A stretch of 64,000 nucleotides of DNA from Symbiodinium sp. CCMP2592 (GCA_905221615.1 CAJNDT010005913.1:2046001-2110000), one strand, 5' to 3'; shown: positions 28,105 to 37,214, numbered from the stretch's first letter. The notes: generated by a model not told the origin, from the letters alone. A program made the numbers and translations.

Positions 28105-28196
28105 ACCCCAGTGTACCACACACCCACCAAAGAACGACCCAGAACCAACGGATTTCAGAGCGTTTCTGGGACAGGTCCGAGAACATCACCTTGATA

Positions 28197-29324
28197 TCAA
28201 GAATGCATCAACGCATCCGCGATCACGCGCGCCCCGTCCGCATCGCCAAGTCCTTCCAGCGCGTGCTTCATCGCATCGAGCCGATCAAGTTCACGCAGCA
28301 GAGCACTCAACGATTCACCGTGCGCCGCGACATTCCTTTCGGCATCGATCAGATCATCGCACACCACCGCCGCGCCTGCCTCGACGAGCACCGCCGCGTT
28401 GTGCTTCTGATGCTCATCCTTGTGATACGGATAAGGCAGAAACACCCCAGGCACCCCCGCCGCCCAGCACTCGCCCACCGTCCCCGCGCCGCATCTCCCC
28501 ACCATCAGATCCGCGGCTTCAAGCGCCGCGCCCATCTCCTCAATATATTCCACCACCACCGCGCTTACACCCACTTCACGATACCCAAGCGCCACAACTT
28601 CGCCGTCGCCACCACCCCCAACCTGATGGAGCACCTGCCAACATTCGAACGCATCGGAGTGCGTGCGTGCCATATCCACCATAAACCGATTCACAGACCG
28701 CGCCCCCTGCGATCCCCCAGTCACCAGCAGCGTATGTTTGTCCGAATCCAAACCAAACTCATCGAATGCACGCTTCCGATCCCGCCGACCCTCAAACCCC
28801 CGCACGATCGGACGCGTCGGCGCCCACTCACCGAACCCGCTCAATCCGTCCCGCACCTTCGCCGCCGTGAACGCCCGACCCGCGCGTTTCCCGATCCACC
28901 GATTCGCCTTGCCCGGAACCGCATCTAGATTCACCAGCACCAGCTCGCACTTCTCCGCGCGAGCCGCCATCGCCGACGGCGCCGACACAAACCCGCCCAT
29001 CGAAACCACCACGACCTCGTCGCAGTCCTTCTTCATCGATTTGATCACGCTCCGCACACCCCGAACACTCGCGCCCCAGTTCTTGACAAACCGCAGCACG
29101 CCGCGAACCCCGCCGCTCGGAGAGCTCGCCGGGATCGTCGAGAACGCCTGATCCTCCGATTCCAGAATCGCCGAGTCGAGATGGCGCTGCGAGCACACGA
29201 TGTGTGTCTTGACACCCGCGTCGATCGCGCGAAGCTGCTCGATGATCGCCACCGCCGGATAGAGATGACCACCCGTCCCGCCTCCCACAAAGACAAACCC
29301 GCGAGATGGAATGTCGCTACCCAT
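28197..29324 (-). CDS. murG: MurG, lipid II synthase
   Basis: A 375-residue GT28 glycosyltransferase that adds GlcNAc to lipid I to form lipid II on the inner face of the cytoplasmic membrane. G-G-G-T-G-G-H lies at about 14-20, the acceptor-side loop V-N-L-D-A-V-P-G-K-A-N-R matches the family's E-Q-N-x-x-P-G-x-x-N, and V-T-G-G-S-Q-G-A-R-S-V-N marks the donor domain. The ATG overlaps the ftsW stop by one base, so the pair is coupled. Presence of murG and ftsW supports peptidoglycan synthesis in this planctomycete. Confidence 0.93.
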   Translation of the reverse strand: MGSDIPSRGFVFVGGGTGGHLYPAVAIIEQLRAIDAGVKTHIVCSQRHLDSAILESEDQAFSTIPASSPSGGVRGVLRFVKNWGASVRGVRSVIKSMKKDCDEVVVVSMGGFVSAPSAMAARAEKCELVLVNLDAVPGKANRWIGKRAGRAFTAAKVRDGLSGFGEWAPTRPIVRGFEGRRDRKRAFDEFGLDSDKHTLLVTGGSQGARSVNRFMVDMARTHSDAFECWQVLHQVGGGGDGEVVALGYREVGVSAVVVEYIEEMGAALEAADLMVGRCGAGTVGECWAAGVPGVFLPYPYHKDEHQKHNAAVLVEAGAAVVCDDLIDAERNVAAHGESLSALLRELDRLDAMKHALEGLGDADGARVIADALMHS

Positions 29325-30823
29325 CAGCTCCGATCCGCGAACCAGTCGTCCGCCTCAGGAACATCCTCGTGCCTCTGTTCTTTCCCTACCCGGACCAAAC
29401 GCTTGCGTTTGGGAACCACCACCTCAAGCTCGTGCTCCGATTCCGTCTCCCCCATCAGCTCCGCCATCTCCTGCGCACCGATCTCGTGCGGCTCCCTTGA
29501 ATTCCTAGAGCCGCCCCCCCCCATCACCAAGCCAGGCATCATCCCGCCGCGCTGCGCAAACGAGATGTCTTCCTCAAGCGATCCATCAAACGCCGACGCG
29601 TACTCCTGCGTCCGCTCGATCGCCACAATGAGCCCCAGACACACCGACGTCACCACCCACCCCGTCCCGCCATTACTCAGCAAAGGCAGCGCGATCCCCT
29701 TCGTCGGACCCAATCCCGTCACCACCATCAGATTGATCATCGCCTGAATCGAGAACGTCGCCACCACCCCGATCACAATCAGCCGAAGCGTCGCCGACGT
29801 CTCCCTGCGTGCAATATCCGTCCCCACCCAAAGAATCGCCGCGTACGCCGCGATCACCGCCAGCGCGCCCATGAACCCCATCTCCTCACAGATCACCGCG
29901 AACAAAAAGTCCGTCGTGTCCTCAGGGAGATACCCAAACTTCTGAAGCCCGTTCCCGAGTCCGCGCCCAAAGAACCCACCACCAGAGATCGTCGTCAGCG
30001 ACTGGATCATCTGATACCCCTCACCCTGCGCATCCGCGTACGGATCCAAAAAAGCCGTGATCCGCTTCACGCGATAAGGCGAAGTGATAATCGCCGCCGC
30101 CACCCCCGCGAGCCCGATCGGAACAAACGCCGCGAAGTGCTTCAATCGTGCCCCGCCCGCAACCAGCACCACGCTGCACGCGAGCACCATCAGCACCCCC
30201 GTCCCCAGATCCTCCATCACCACCGCGAACGCCACCGCGCCGATGCACAAGATCACAGGCAGCAAACCCTTCCAAAACACCGTCAACCGATTCTCGCGAT
30301 ACGACGCCAAACGCGCCGCGTACCACGCGACCAACAGCACGATCCCCCACTTCGCCAGCTCGCTCGGCTGCATCGACTCAAGACCAGGCAGCCGCAGATC
30401 CACCCAACGATGCGCCCCGTTCCGTGGTCTTGCAATCCCAGGCACATACACCAACCACACCACCCCAATCAGCACCGCACACCCAATCAACAACACCCCA
30501 AGATCCCCGCCAGGCTTAAACCACACCACCCGATCCAAACGCGCCGCGATCTTCCGCATCGGAATCCGCGAAGCCAGCACCATCGCCCCCACCGCGAGCA
30601 CCAAATACAACGCCGACCGCGAAGTCATCAACGACCTCGCGCTCACTCCATCAACGGCAGCAGCTTTCCCACCCCCGACCGGATCAGTCCCAACCACCCC
30701 CGTATCAACCAGACCAGCCTCACCCAGTCCAGGCACCTGCATCCCCGCGCTCTGCACCATCACCACCCCGATGGTCAGCAGCGCCAGCGCGCACAACATC
30801 AACACTTGTCCAGATCGAACCAT
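29324..30823 (-). CDS. ftsW: FtsW/RodA/SpoVE-family peptidoglycan glycosyltransferase
   Basis: A 499-residue SEDS-family membrane protein with about 10 helices. The central block has G-A-H-R-W-V-D-L, then P-S-E-L-A-K-W-G near residue 150. G-Y-Q-M-I-Q-S-L and G-L-G-P-T-K-G-I-A-L-P-L-L-S-N-G-G are family hallmarks. It polymerises lipid II at the division site or side wall. Pairing with murG argues for FtsW. The C-terminal cytoplasmic tail of about 90 residues is longer than usual and ends A-D-D-W-F-A-D-R-S. Confidence 0.9.
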   Translation of the reverse strand: MVRSGQVLMLCALALLTIGVVMVQSAGMQVPGLGEAGLVDTGVVGTDPVGGGKAAAVDGVSARSLMTSRSALYLVLAVGAMVLASRIPMRKIAARLDRVVWFKPGGDLGVLLIGCAVLIGVVWLVYVPGIARPRNGAHRWVDLRLPGLESMQPSELAKWGIVLLVAWYAARLASYRENRLTVFWKGLLPVILCIGAVAFAVVMEDLGTGVLMVLACSVVLVAGGARLKHFAAFVPIGLAGVAAAIITSPYRVKRITAFLDPYADAQGEGYQMIQSLTTISGGGFFGRGLGNGLQKFGYLPEDTTDFLFAVICEEMGFMGALAVIAAYAAILWVGTDIARRETSATLRLIVIGVVATFSIQAMINLMVVTGLGPTKGIALPLLSNGGTGWVVTSVCLGLIVAIERTQEYASAFDGSLEEDISFAQRGGMMPGLVMGGGGSRNSREPHEIGAQEMAELMGETESEHELEVVVPKRKRLVRVGKEQRHEDVPEADDWFADRS

Positions 30824-30873
30824 CTAGGGACAATCGACCAACCAACCCAAAGCCGTCCAAAAACAGTCCGTTT

Positions 30874-32583
30874 TCACAGCAGATTCAGCGAGACCTTCTT
30901 CTCAAGCTCCTCGACCGGACGAGCGATCAGGTCGTACCCATCGCTCCCCACAATCGTGCACCGTACCAGCTCCCCCGGCGCGATCTTCTTCTTCGCCACC
31001 ACCAGCGTCGTCGCATCAATCTGCGGCGCCTGGAAATACGTCCGCCCCTTGTACAGCGTCCCGCCCTCCGTCACGCCGGGAGTAGGCTCAACCTCCGACC
31101 CCGTCGAAGAATCAATCAGCACATCAAACCGCACCCCAGTCTCCGTCGGCTTCTCAAAATCGAACTGGTCCGCAACAAACGCCGCCTGCTCCCACGCGAT
31201 CTCCTGCTGCAGCGCCATGATCTCATCATGCCGACGCTGCTTGACCTCCGCCGGAACCGCCAGCGCCGGATCCTCCTCCATAGTCCCCGCCACAGTCCCA
31301 GGCTCCTTCGAATACTGGAAACACCCCACCGCATCAAACTGCACCTCATCCATAAACGCGAGCAACTCCTGATGATCCTCCTCAGTCTCACCAGGGAATC
31401 CCGTAATGAATGTCGTCCGGATAGCCATCCCCGGAATGCGTTCTCTCAACTTATGGCACAGCTCCGTCTGATGCGCGCTCGTCACATTCCGTCGCATCAA
31501 CTCAAGCACCCGATCCGATCCATGCTGCAACGGAATATCCAGATAAGGCAGCAGATGCCCCCGATCCGCGACCTCCGCCATCGCATCAATAATCTCATCC
31601 GTAAAGAACGTCGGATACGCGTACATCAAGCGCAGCCACCCGTTCCCCGACTCCTCTTTCACCGCATCCGACAACGACTTGAGCAGCTTCGGAAGCCCCG
31701 CTCGAAACTTGTCGTCCCCGCCAACCTGCGACAACCCAACCCCGATGTCATCGCCATAACTCGTCGTGTCCTGACCGATCATCAGCAGCTCAAACGCCCC
31801 GTCCCGCATGAGCTCCCGCGCCTCATCCACAATCCGATCCATCGGCTTCGAGCGCATCTTGCCTCTGATAGAAGGAATCGTGCAGAACGCACAGTTCTGG
31901 TTGCACCCCTCGCTGATCCGCAGGTACGCGTAGTGCCTTGGAGTCAGTCGCAATCGTGCATTGTCCGACTCGTAGTACCCGATCCCCTTGCCGTCTTTCC
32001 CCGCGACCGTCAGCCCAACAGTCTGCAGCCCCTGATCCTTCGCGCTCGTCATCGCGTTCGCGTGGATCCAGTACTTGGGTGCCTTCTCCGCGACATCCGT
32101 ATCCGACTCGCGCTTCGCGCCCTCGCCGCGCACCGCGTTGATGATGTGCTCACGATCAAACACCCCCACCATCGAATCGATCCCAGGCTCCCACTCCAGC
32201 ATCTTCGCGCGATGCCGCTGCACCAAACACCCCGCGACCACAACCCGCTTGACCTTCCCCTGCTCCTTGAGCGCGACCGCTTCCTTGATCACCCCGAGCG
32301 ATTCATCCTTCGAAGCCTCGAGGAACCCGCAGGTATTGATCACCACCGCATCCGCCGCCGTCACGCGCCCCGACACCGCACTCGAATCCTGCTCCGATCC
32401 CGACAACGACAGATCATCATGCTCCGCGTCGTCCATCGCCTCCGCCGAGACAGGCAGCAACCCGTCCGCAGCAAGCAACCCCAGCATCTTCTCCGAATCC
32501 ACCAGGTTCTTGGGACACCCAAGAGACACAAATGAAATAGTCTCAATACTTTGCGGCTCAGCTTGTTCAACAGCGGTAGTCAT
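30874..32583 (-). CDS. rimO: Ribosomal protein S12 methylthiotransferase RimO
   Basis: A 569-residue radical-SAM methylthiotransferase that adds a methylthio group to an aspartate of ribosomal protein S12. The N-terminal cluster domain starts S-L-G-C-P-K-N-L-V-D-S-E and includes N-T-C-G-F. The radical SAM triad is E-G-C-N-Q-N-C-A-F-C. A TRAM-like domain lies at the C-terminus. Typical RimO is about 430-450 residues; the extra length comes from an acidic insertion at about 50-77 and another of about 50 residues before the radical SAM core. Confidence 0.92.
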   Translation of the reverse strand: MTTAVEQAEPQSIETISFVSLGCPKNLVDSEKMLGLLAADGLLPVSAEAMDDAEHDDLSLSGSEQDSSAVSGRVTAADAVVINTCGFLEASKDESLGVIKEAVALKEQGKVKRVVVAGCLVQRHRAKMLEWEPGIDSMVGVFDREHIINAVRGEGAKRESDTDVAEKAPKYWIHANAMTSAKDQGLQTVGLTVAGKDGKGIGYYESDNARLRLTPRHYAYLRISEGCNQNCAFCTIPSIRGKMRSKPMDRIVDEARELMRDGAFELLMIGQDTTSYGDDIGVGLSQVGGDDKFRAGLPKLLKSLSDAVKEESGNGWLRLMYAYPTFFTDEIIDAMAEVADRGHLLPYLDIPLQHGSDRVLELMRRNVTSAHQTELCHKLRERIPGMAIRTTFITGFPGETEEDHQELLAFMDEVQFDAVGCFQYSKEPGTVAGTMEEDPALAVPAEVKQRRHDEIMALQQEIAWEQAAFVADQFDFEKPTETGVRFDVLIDSSTGSEVEPTPGVTEGGTLYKGRTYFQAPQIDATTLVVAKKKIAPGELVRCTIVGSDGYDLIARPVEELEKKVSLNLL

Positions 32584-32631
32584 AGGACCAATCGTAGCCC
32601 GCCCATCGGCTCAACCCCAAAACATCCGATC

Positions 32632-34044
32632 TCAGAAGATGAGAAGCCCAAGCGCCATCCACGCCCCCGCCACCACCATCACCACCGCCGTGTACCCCAC
32701 AATCTCCCGCGCCTTCACACGAGTAATCGCAAGCAAAGGCAGCGCCCAGAACGGTTGCAACATGTTCGTCAGCTGATCCCCATACGCGACCGCCATGATC
32801 ATCTTCCCAGGACTCACCCCAACCTCCGCGCCAGTGCTCAGCGCGATCGGCCCCTGGATCCCCCACTGACCACCACCACTCGGCACAAACAAGTTCACCA
32901 CCCCCGCGCTGATGAAGGTCACGAGCGGAGCCGTCGTCTCCGTCGCAAACGATCCGATCCAGCTCGAAAACTCCGCCACCAATCCGCTGCTCACCCCCAT
33001 CCCCATGATCCCCGCGTACAGCGGGAACTGCAGGATAATCCCCGCGCACCCCGCCGCGCCGTCCTCCGCCGCGCTCACATACGAGCGCACCGAGCCGTGC
33101 AGAATGAGCCCCAGCGCGAGCATCACCATGTTGATCTCGTTGGGTCCCATCCGCAGCACCCCCGACTGATCCACAAAGCGCCAGTACCCCAACAGCAATC
33201 CAATCGCCAGCGCCCACACCACGATCGGAGAACGCTCGATCCAATCCGGAAATCCCTTGAGCCGACCATCATCAATATCCGCCATCTCCGGATCGTCACT
33301 CATCGGCATCTCAACAATCTCGCCCTCCGCCATCGTCCCTGTCTTGGGAGTCAGCAGCCACAACACCGCAGGCACAATCACCAAGAGCCCGCCGCACACA
33401 AACAGGTTCATCGGAGACAGCACCGTCTGCGAAAGTGAAACCCCATCGAACACGCCGTCGATCGTCATCGATTCGACCACACTGCTCGGAAGCACGCTCT
33501 CCGCTTCCGCTTTGGAAGTCATCTTGAGCGGCGCACTCCCAGAGAACCCGCCGTGCCAGCCGATCAGTCCCATGTACCCCGCCGCCGCGAGCAGCGCGCC
33601 GTGCGCGCGTATGCCTCTTGATCGCAGCGATCGCGCCACCTCACGCGCCAGCAGCGCCCCGACGATCAATCCGAGCCCCCAGTTGATCAATCCGAACACG
33701 ATCGCGAAGAACCCCACCAGCGCCGCCGCGCTCCCGGCGTGCTTGGGAATCCGCGCCAACGCATCAATCATCTTCCGCACGGGCTTACTCGCGGCAAGCG
33801 CATGACCCGTCACCAGAATCAGACACATCTGCATCCCGAACGCAAGGAACTTCCACAATCCATCGGAGCCCCGCCATGAATCGAGCAGCAGCTTGGACTT
33901 ATCAGCAACCGAAGCCTGCCCCTCAAAACCAACAGTGACCGCGAGGATCGCCGTGATGAGCGTCAATCCCACCGCGATCACGAACGGATCGGGCGCGGTT
34001 TTGCAGAACAGTTTGGAAAGTGTGCTCCCGAGCTTCGAGATCAT
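32632..34044 (-). CDS. AtoE-family short-chain fatty acid transporter
   Basis: A membrane protein of about 470 residues with some 11-12 helices, related to AtoE (short-chain fatty acid/acetoacetate transporter). Conserved stretches include G-L-I-N-W-G-L-G-L-I-V-G-A, G-L-I-G-W-H-G-G-F-S-G-S-A, and N-L-F-V-P-S-G-G-G-Q-W near the end. The start at 34044 has AAAGGA seven bases upstream; the longer frame to 34110 is unsupported. No ketone-body genes are adjacent. It is divergent from rarD. Confidence 0.85.
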   Translation of the reverse strand: MISKLGSTLSKLFCKTAPDPFVIAVGLTLITAILAVTVGFEGQASVADKSKLLLDSWRGSDGLWKFLAFGMQMCLILVTGHALAASKPVRKMIDALARIPKHAGSAAALVGFFAIVFGLINWGLGLIVGALLAREVARSLRSRGIRAHGALLAAAGYMGLIGWHGGFSGSAPLKMTSKAEAESVLPSSVVESMTIDGVFDGVSLSQTVLSPMNLFVCGGLLVIVPAVLWLLTPKTGTMAEGEIVEMPMSDDPEMADIDDGRLKGFPDWIERSPIVVWALAIGLLLGYWRFVDQSGVLRMGPNEINMVMLALGLILHGSVRSYVSAAEDGAAGCAGIILQFPLYAGIMGMGVSSGLVAEFSSWIGSFATETTAPLVTFISAGVVNLFVPSGGGQWGIQGPIALSTGAEVGVSPGKMIMAVAYGDQLTNMLQPFWALPLLAITRVKAREIVGYTAVVMVVAGAWMALGLLIF

Positions 34045-34151
34045 GAATATTCCTTTCGAGCAACTGATTGTCTCCCAGTATGACACGAATCGCCCCTCCC
34101 TGCACATCACCTCCCGCTTCTGAGCCGAGCGATTTACCTAGCATCGCGTCC

Positions 34152-35117
34152 ATGAGTTCCACTGACCCATCAACTTCCGAAAGCCAAGATCGGCGCAACG
34201 GCTTCCTTTTCGCATCCGCCGCGTTCGGATGGTGGGCTTTCATCGTCCCCTCCTACTTCCGATTGCTCTCTCAGCACAACGCACTCCCGCTCGAAGTGCT
34301 CGCACAGCGAGTGATCTTCGGCCTCCCGCTGCTCATCGGGATCCTGATGTTCAACAAGAAGATCCCCGATCTCATCCGCGCCGCGACGCAGTGGAGCACG
34401 CTCAAAGTCCTGATCCCCTCGACAGGGCTCATCGCGATCAACTGGTTTTTCTTCATCTACGCCGTGAGCACGGATCGCTTGAACCACGCTTCGCTCGGAT
34501 ACTACATCAACCCGCTCTTCTCGATCCTGCTCGGATTCCTGTTCCTTGGAGAGCAACCAACGAAACTGCAAAAGACAGCAATCGCAATCGCCGGCGCCGC
34601 TGTGATCATGATGACCATCGCCGAGCTCGACGCCGGAGGGGGTTGGCCGTGGATCTCGCTGCTGCTCCCCGCGAGCTTCGGTCTGTATGGACTGCTCCGC
34701 AAGCAAGTCCAAGTGAGCGGGACTGTGGGGATCACCTTCGAGATGATCGTGCTGCTCCCGTTCTGCATCGGACTGATGATCTGGTTGACCACCTCCGACA
34801 AAGGTATCTTCTTCGCGCCGACCACAGCGACCTGGATCTCATGGATCATGCTCCTCGGAGGCGTGATCACCATCATCCCTCTGATCTGCTTTACCAATGC
34901 AGTGCGATTGCTGCCGTTGTCGACTGTGGGGCTGTTGCAGTTCAGCGCGCCGACCGGTCAGCTCGCATTGTCTGTGTTGTTCTTTGGTGAGACGTTCACG
35001 CCGCTCAAGTTCGGCGCGTTCGTGCTGATCTGGATCGCGATCGGTGTGTTCATCCGCGATCTTGTTGTATCCCACCGCGAGCGTCAAGCGAACATGCAGA
35101 CCGAGATGCTCGAGTAG
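34152..35117 (+). CDS. rarD: RarD-type EamA transporter
   Basis: A 321-residue EamA/DMT-superfamily permease of the RarD group with 10 helices and W-W-A-F-I-V-P-S-Y-F near the N-terminus. N-W-F-F-F-I-Y-A-V and L-N-H-A-S-L-G-Y-Y-I-N-P are RarD hallmarks. RarD was named for chloramphenicol sensitivity; the true substrate is unclear. The replication-strand composition switch occurs in and just after this gene: its first third is C-rich on the coding strand, and the last third balanced or G-rich. The longer frame from 34068 lacks family similarity. Confidence 0.9.
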   Translation: MSSTDPSTSESQDRRNGFLFASAAFGWWAFIVPSYFRLLSQHNALPLEVLAQRVIFGLPLLIGILMFNKKIPDLIRAATQWSTLKVLIPSTGLIAINWFFFIYAVSTDRLNHASLGYYINPLFSILLGFLFLGEQPTKLQKTAIAIAGAAVIMMTIAELDAGGGWPWISLLLPASFGLYGLLRKQVQVSGTVGITFEMIVLLPFCIGLMIWLTTSDKGIFFAPTTATWISWIMLLGGVITIIPLICFTNAVRLLPLSTVGLLQFSAPTGQLALSVLFFGETFTPLKFGAFVLIWIAIGVFIRDLVVSHRERQANMQTEMLE

Positions 35118-35125
35118 AGCGGGAC

Positions 35126-35587
35126 TTACCTCGGTCCCATGCCGTAGCGCGTGGTCGGCCAATCCAGCATGTCGTAGACACGCAGCGCCTTGAGCCTCGG
35201 CTTCCACTTGTTCACGAAATCCACATGCGACGAGTGCACGACATACATGTTGAGGTCGGCTTCGTTTTCGAATCCCAGATAGATCGCGAGGTCGTAGTCG
35301 CCGCGGACTGTTGAGCGGCCGGTATCGAGATGCTTCCCGGCGGCGAAGGTGCTGACGGTTGGGATCGTTCCCAGCATCCAGTCGGCGTCGTGGAGGATCT
35401 CGTGGAAATCTGAGGGATTGGAGAGCTCGACGAACACGATGTGTCCGATCATCGCCGGCGGTGGAGGCGGCGGCGGGACGGGCGCTCGGCTTGTACGCGA
35501 CGATCCTGAACAGGCGGTGAGTGATACAAAAACTATGGCGATCAGTGTGATCTTGAGGGCAGAGAGCACGGTTTGGGTGATTTTCAT
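35126..35587 (-). CDS. Lipoprotein with stress-responsive A/B barrel (Dabb) domain
   Basis: A 153-residue lipoprotein: signal peptide with lipobox L-T-A-C at about 23-26, a linker of eight consecutive prolines, then a Dabb domain of about 95 residues. G-H-I-V-F-V-E-L, Y-D-L-A-I-Y-L-G-F and Y-V-V-H-S-S-H-V-D-F-V are the family core. Dabb proteins form dimeric alpha/beta barrels; most are cytoplasmic, so a lipid-anchored form is uncommon. The biochemical role is unknown. It ends 9 bp from the convergent rarD stop. Confidence 0.8.
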   Translation of the reverse strand: MKITQTVLSALKITLIAIVFVSLTACSGSSRTSRAPVPPPPPPPAMIGHIVFVELSNPSDFHEILHDADWMLGTIPTVSTFAAGKHLDTGRSTVRGDYDLAIYLGFENEADLNMYVVHSSHVDFVNKWKPRLKALRVYDMLDWPTTRYGMGPR

Positions 35588-35653
35588 AGATGGATGGTAT
35601 CCGATTGTGTCAGCGGAGCGTATCGGGACTCGGTTATGGTATAGATATCAGAT

Positions 35654-35669
35654 TGTTCCACGTGGAACA
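35654..35669. promoter_or_regulatory. parS centromere-like site
   Basis: A perfect 16-bp palindrome, TGTTCCACGTGGAACA, matching the ParB-binding consensus (TGTTTCACGTGAAACA) in all but a symmetric pair of bases. ParB loads here to start chromosome segregation, and parS sites cluster near the origin. It lies in the only gap in this neighbourhood, between the Dabb gene and the small gene at 35705. I found no second perfect copy in the window. Confidence 0.85.
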
Positions 35670-35704
35670 TGACACGATTTGTGCGCCCAGATGGAGACAT
35701 ACTC

Positions 35705-36049
35705 ATGAGCGGTTTGGATACGGCAGGAATGGATACAGGACGGCAAGAGGATGTGCAGGGATTGTGCGCGCGGATTGAACGGCTGGAGCGGCGCAATCGT
35801 CGGCTGGTTGTTGGGATGGTTGGGGCTGGGTTGCTCGGCGCGGGAGCGCTGCTGGGCGGGATGAACGCGGCGGATACGGACAAGGTGGTTGCGTACACGG
35901 CAACGGATGGGACGATGTATCGGATCTTCGAGTCTGGCGAGATTGAGTATCTTCGGCTGGATGACAATCCGCCTCGCACGGCGCATGGGGTGTTTGATTG
36001 GGGTGTGGTGAAGATTGATGAGAACTACACGCTGCGCGATCGGCCGTAG
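35705..36049 (+). CDS. Small single-pass membrane protein beside parS
   Basis: A 114-residue protein. The start at 35705 has GGAG with a 9-base spacer; the upstream ATG at 35669 overlaps parS and has no site. A coiled-coil-prone segment (C-A-R-I-E-R-L-E-R-R-N-R-R-L) precedes one membrane helix (V-V-G-M-V-G-A-G-L-L-G-A-G-A-L-L-G-G), then an outer domain with Y-R-I-F-E-S-G-E-I-E-Y-L-R-L. No family name is known to me. Confidence 0.7.
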   Translation: MSGLDTAGMDTGRQEDVQGLCARIERLERRNRRLVVGMVGAGLLGAGALLGGMNAADTDKVVAYTATDGTMYRIFESGEIEYLRLDDNPPRTAHGVFDWGVVKIDENYTLRDRP

Positions 36050-36105
36050 TGTTTGCGCGCGATCTTGCTTACACTGGTGTGGACATGTTCTGAAGGAGCT
36101 CTTTG

Positions 36106-36552
36106 ATGAAAGCATGGATTGCTGGTGTGATGGTTGCGTGTGTGATGGTGATGCTGGCGGGATCGCTGGGTGGGTGTGCGACGATTCGCAATGAGAAGTT
36201 CAAAGAGGTGGAGTTCACGAGCGATCCGAGCGGGGCGACTGTGGTGGTTGAGGAAGAGGTTGTGGGGACGACGCCTGTGGTTGTGGAGGTGGCGCGGAAG
36301 GGGCGGGACAAGCGGGTGGAGATCGCGCTCGATGGGTACAAGACGGTTCAGCTGAATCTGGATCGTTCGGTCGAGGGCAAGACGATCTTCGGCGGGTTGA
36401 TCGGGATGAGCGTTGACGCGATCTCGGGGAAAGCGGGGACCTACACGGACAGCGTGCACATTGTGCTTGAGGAGGGGGAGGGTGTGGTGGAGGTTGATTC
36501 GAAGGATCTCGACGCGCTGAAGGAAGAAGAGATCGAAGAAGTGTCGGAGTGA
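36106..36552 (+). CDS. PEGA-domain lipoprotein
   Basis: A 148-residue lipoprotein with signal peptide and lipobox L-G-G-C at about 20-23. A PEGA domain follows: F-T-S-D-P-S-G-A-T-V-V-V, then G-T-T-P-V-V-V-E-V. PEGA domains are short beta modules linked to surface layers or carbohydrate. A glycine-rich loop and a very acidic tail (L-K-E-E-E-I-E-E-V-S-E) complete it. AGGAG with an 8-base spacer supports the ATG at 36106. It converges with the pentapeptide-like gene, the stops being adjacent. Confidence 0.8.
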   Translation: MKAWIAGVMVACVMVMLAGSLGGCATIRNEKFKEVEFTSDPSGATVVVEEEVVGTTPVVVEVARKGRDKRVEIALDGYKTVQLNLDRSVEGKTIFGGLIGMSVDAISGKAGTYTDSVHIVLEEGEGVVEVDSKDLDALKEEEIEEVSE

Positions 36553-37209
36553 TTATTCATCAATCACACGAACACCCAACGCTTGCGCGAGGGCGGGGGC
36601 TTGGGAGGGGGTGATGGTGATGTGTCTGAGCTGGGATGGGGAGACGGCGATTGACTCGATGAGCGAATCGCGGAGGTCGAGGTGGTCGATCTTGGCGTCG
36701 ATGAGGCGGAGGTTGCGCGCGTCGGAGTTGGTGATCGCGAGGGAGTGGATTGTGGCGCCTGAGAGGTCGAGACTTGTGAGTTGGCAGTGATCGAAACGAA
36801 CTCGGGTGAGCTTGGTTTCGGTCAGGAGCATGTCGGGGGCTTTGCAGTCTTTGAAGTGGACGTCGCGGAGGTCGGCGCCTCTTGCGTCGAATCCTGTGAG
36901 TTTGGTGCTGGAGATGTGGACTCGGATGAGTCGGGCGTCGATCCAGGTGGCGCTGGAGAGGTCGGCGGTTTGGATCTCACAGTCGGTCCAGCGTGAGGAC
37001 GGAAGTGTTGAGGACATCAAAGAAGTGTTGGTGAGTTTGGATTGATCGAAGGCGATCGATCGCGCGTGGATTGGTTGAGCGAAGGGGGTGTTGATTTGGA
37101 TGCGTTCGCAAGCAATGTTGTTATCGAGTGATGGTGGAGCATCGCTGAACTCGACGGCGTCGAGGTCTGGCGGTTCGGGGGTGATGTGTTTGATTGGTTG
37201 CGTGCTCAT
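36553..37209 (-). CDS. Pentapeptide-repeat-like protein
   Basis: A 218-residue protein whose middle (about 50-190) is built of degenerate pentapeptide repeats, A(D/N)LXX style: A-D-L-S-S-A, G-A-D-L-R-D-V, T-S-L-D-L-S-G-A, H-L-D-L-R-D-S. These form a right-handed quadrilateral beta-helix. It has no signal peptide, so it is probably cytoplasmic. Some pentapeptide proteins mimic DNA, but nothing here shows that. It begins 5 bp after the glyA stop and is probably co-transcribed with it. Confidence 0.75.
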   Translation of the reverse strand: MSTQPIKHITPEPPDLDAVEFSDAPPSLDNNIACERIQINTPFAQPIHARSIAFDQSKLTNTSLMSSTLPSSRWTDCEIQTADLSSATWIDARLIRVHISSTKLTGFDARGADLRDVHFKDCKAPDMLLTETKLTRVRFDHCQLTSLDLSGATIHSLAITNSDARNLRLIDAKIDHLDLRDSLIESIAVSPSQLRHITITPSQAPALAQALGVRVIDE

Positions 37210-37214
37210 CTCGC

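Larger units (their letters stand above)
34400..35704. other. Predicted replication-origin region (skew switch)
   Basis: The + strand changes from C-rich to G-rich within this interval. The change is independent of gene direction: rimO and glyA are both minus-strand, yet 60 bases at 31261 hold 25 C and 12 G, and 60 bases at 37861 hold 24 G and 13 C. Such a switch marks an origin in nearly all bacteria. A parS site at 35654 supports it. No clustered DnaA boxes and no dnaA were seen, so the exact start point is unresolved. Confidence 0.65.

Noticed and set aside
34400-35704. Skew switch as a replication terminus
   Set aside because: The change is C-rich to G-rich along the + strand, the opposite of a terminus, and a parS site lies beside it. 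I saw no dif site.
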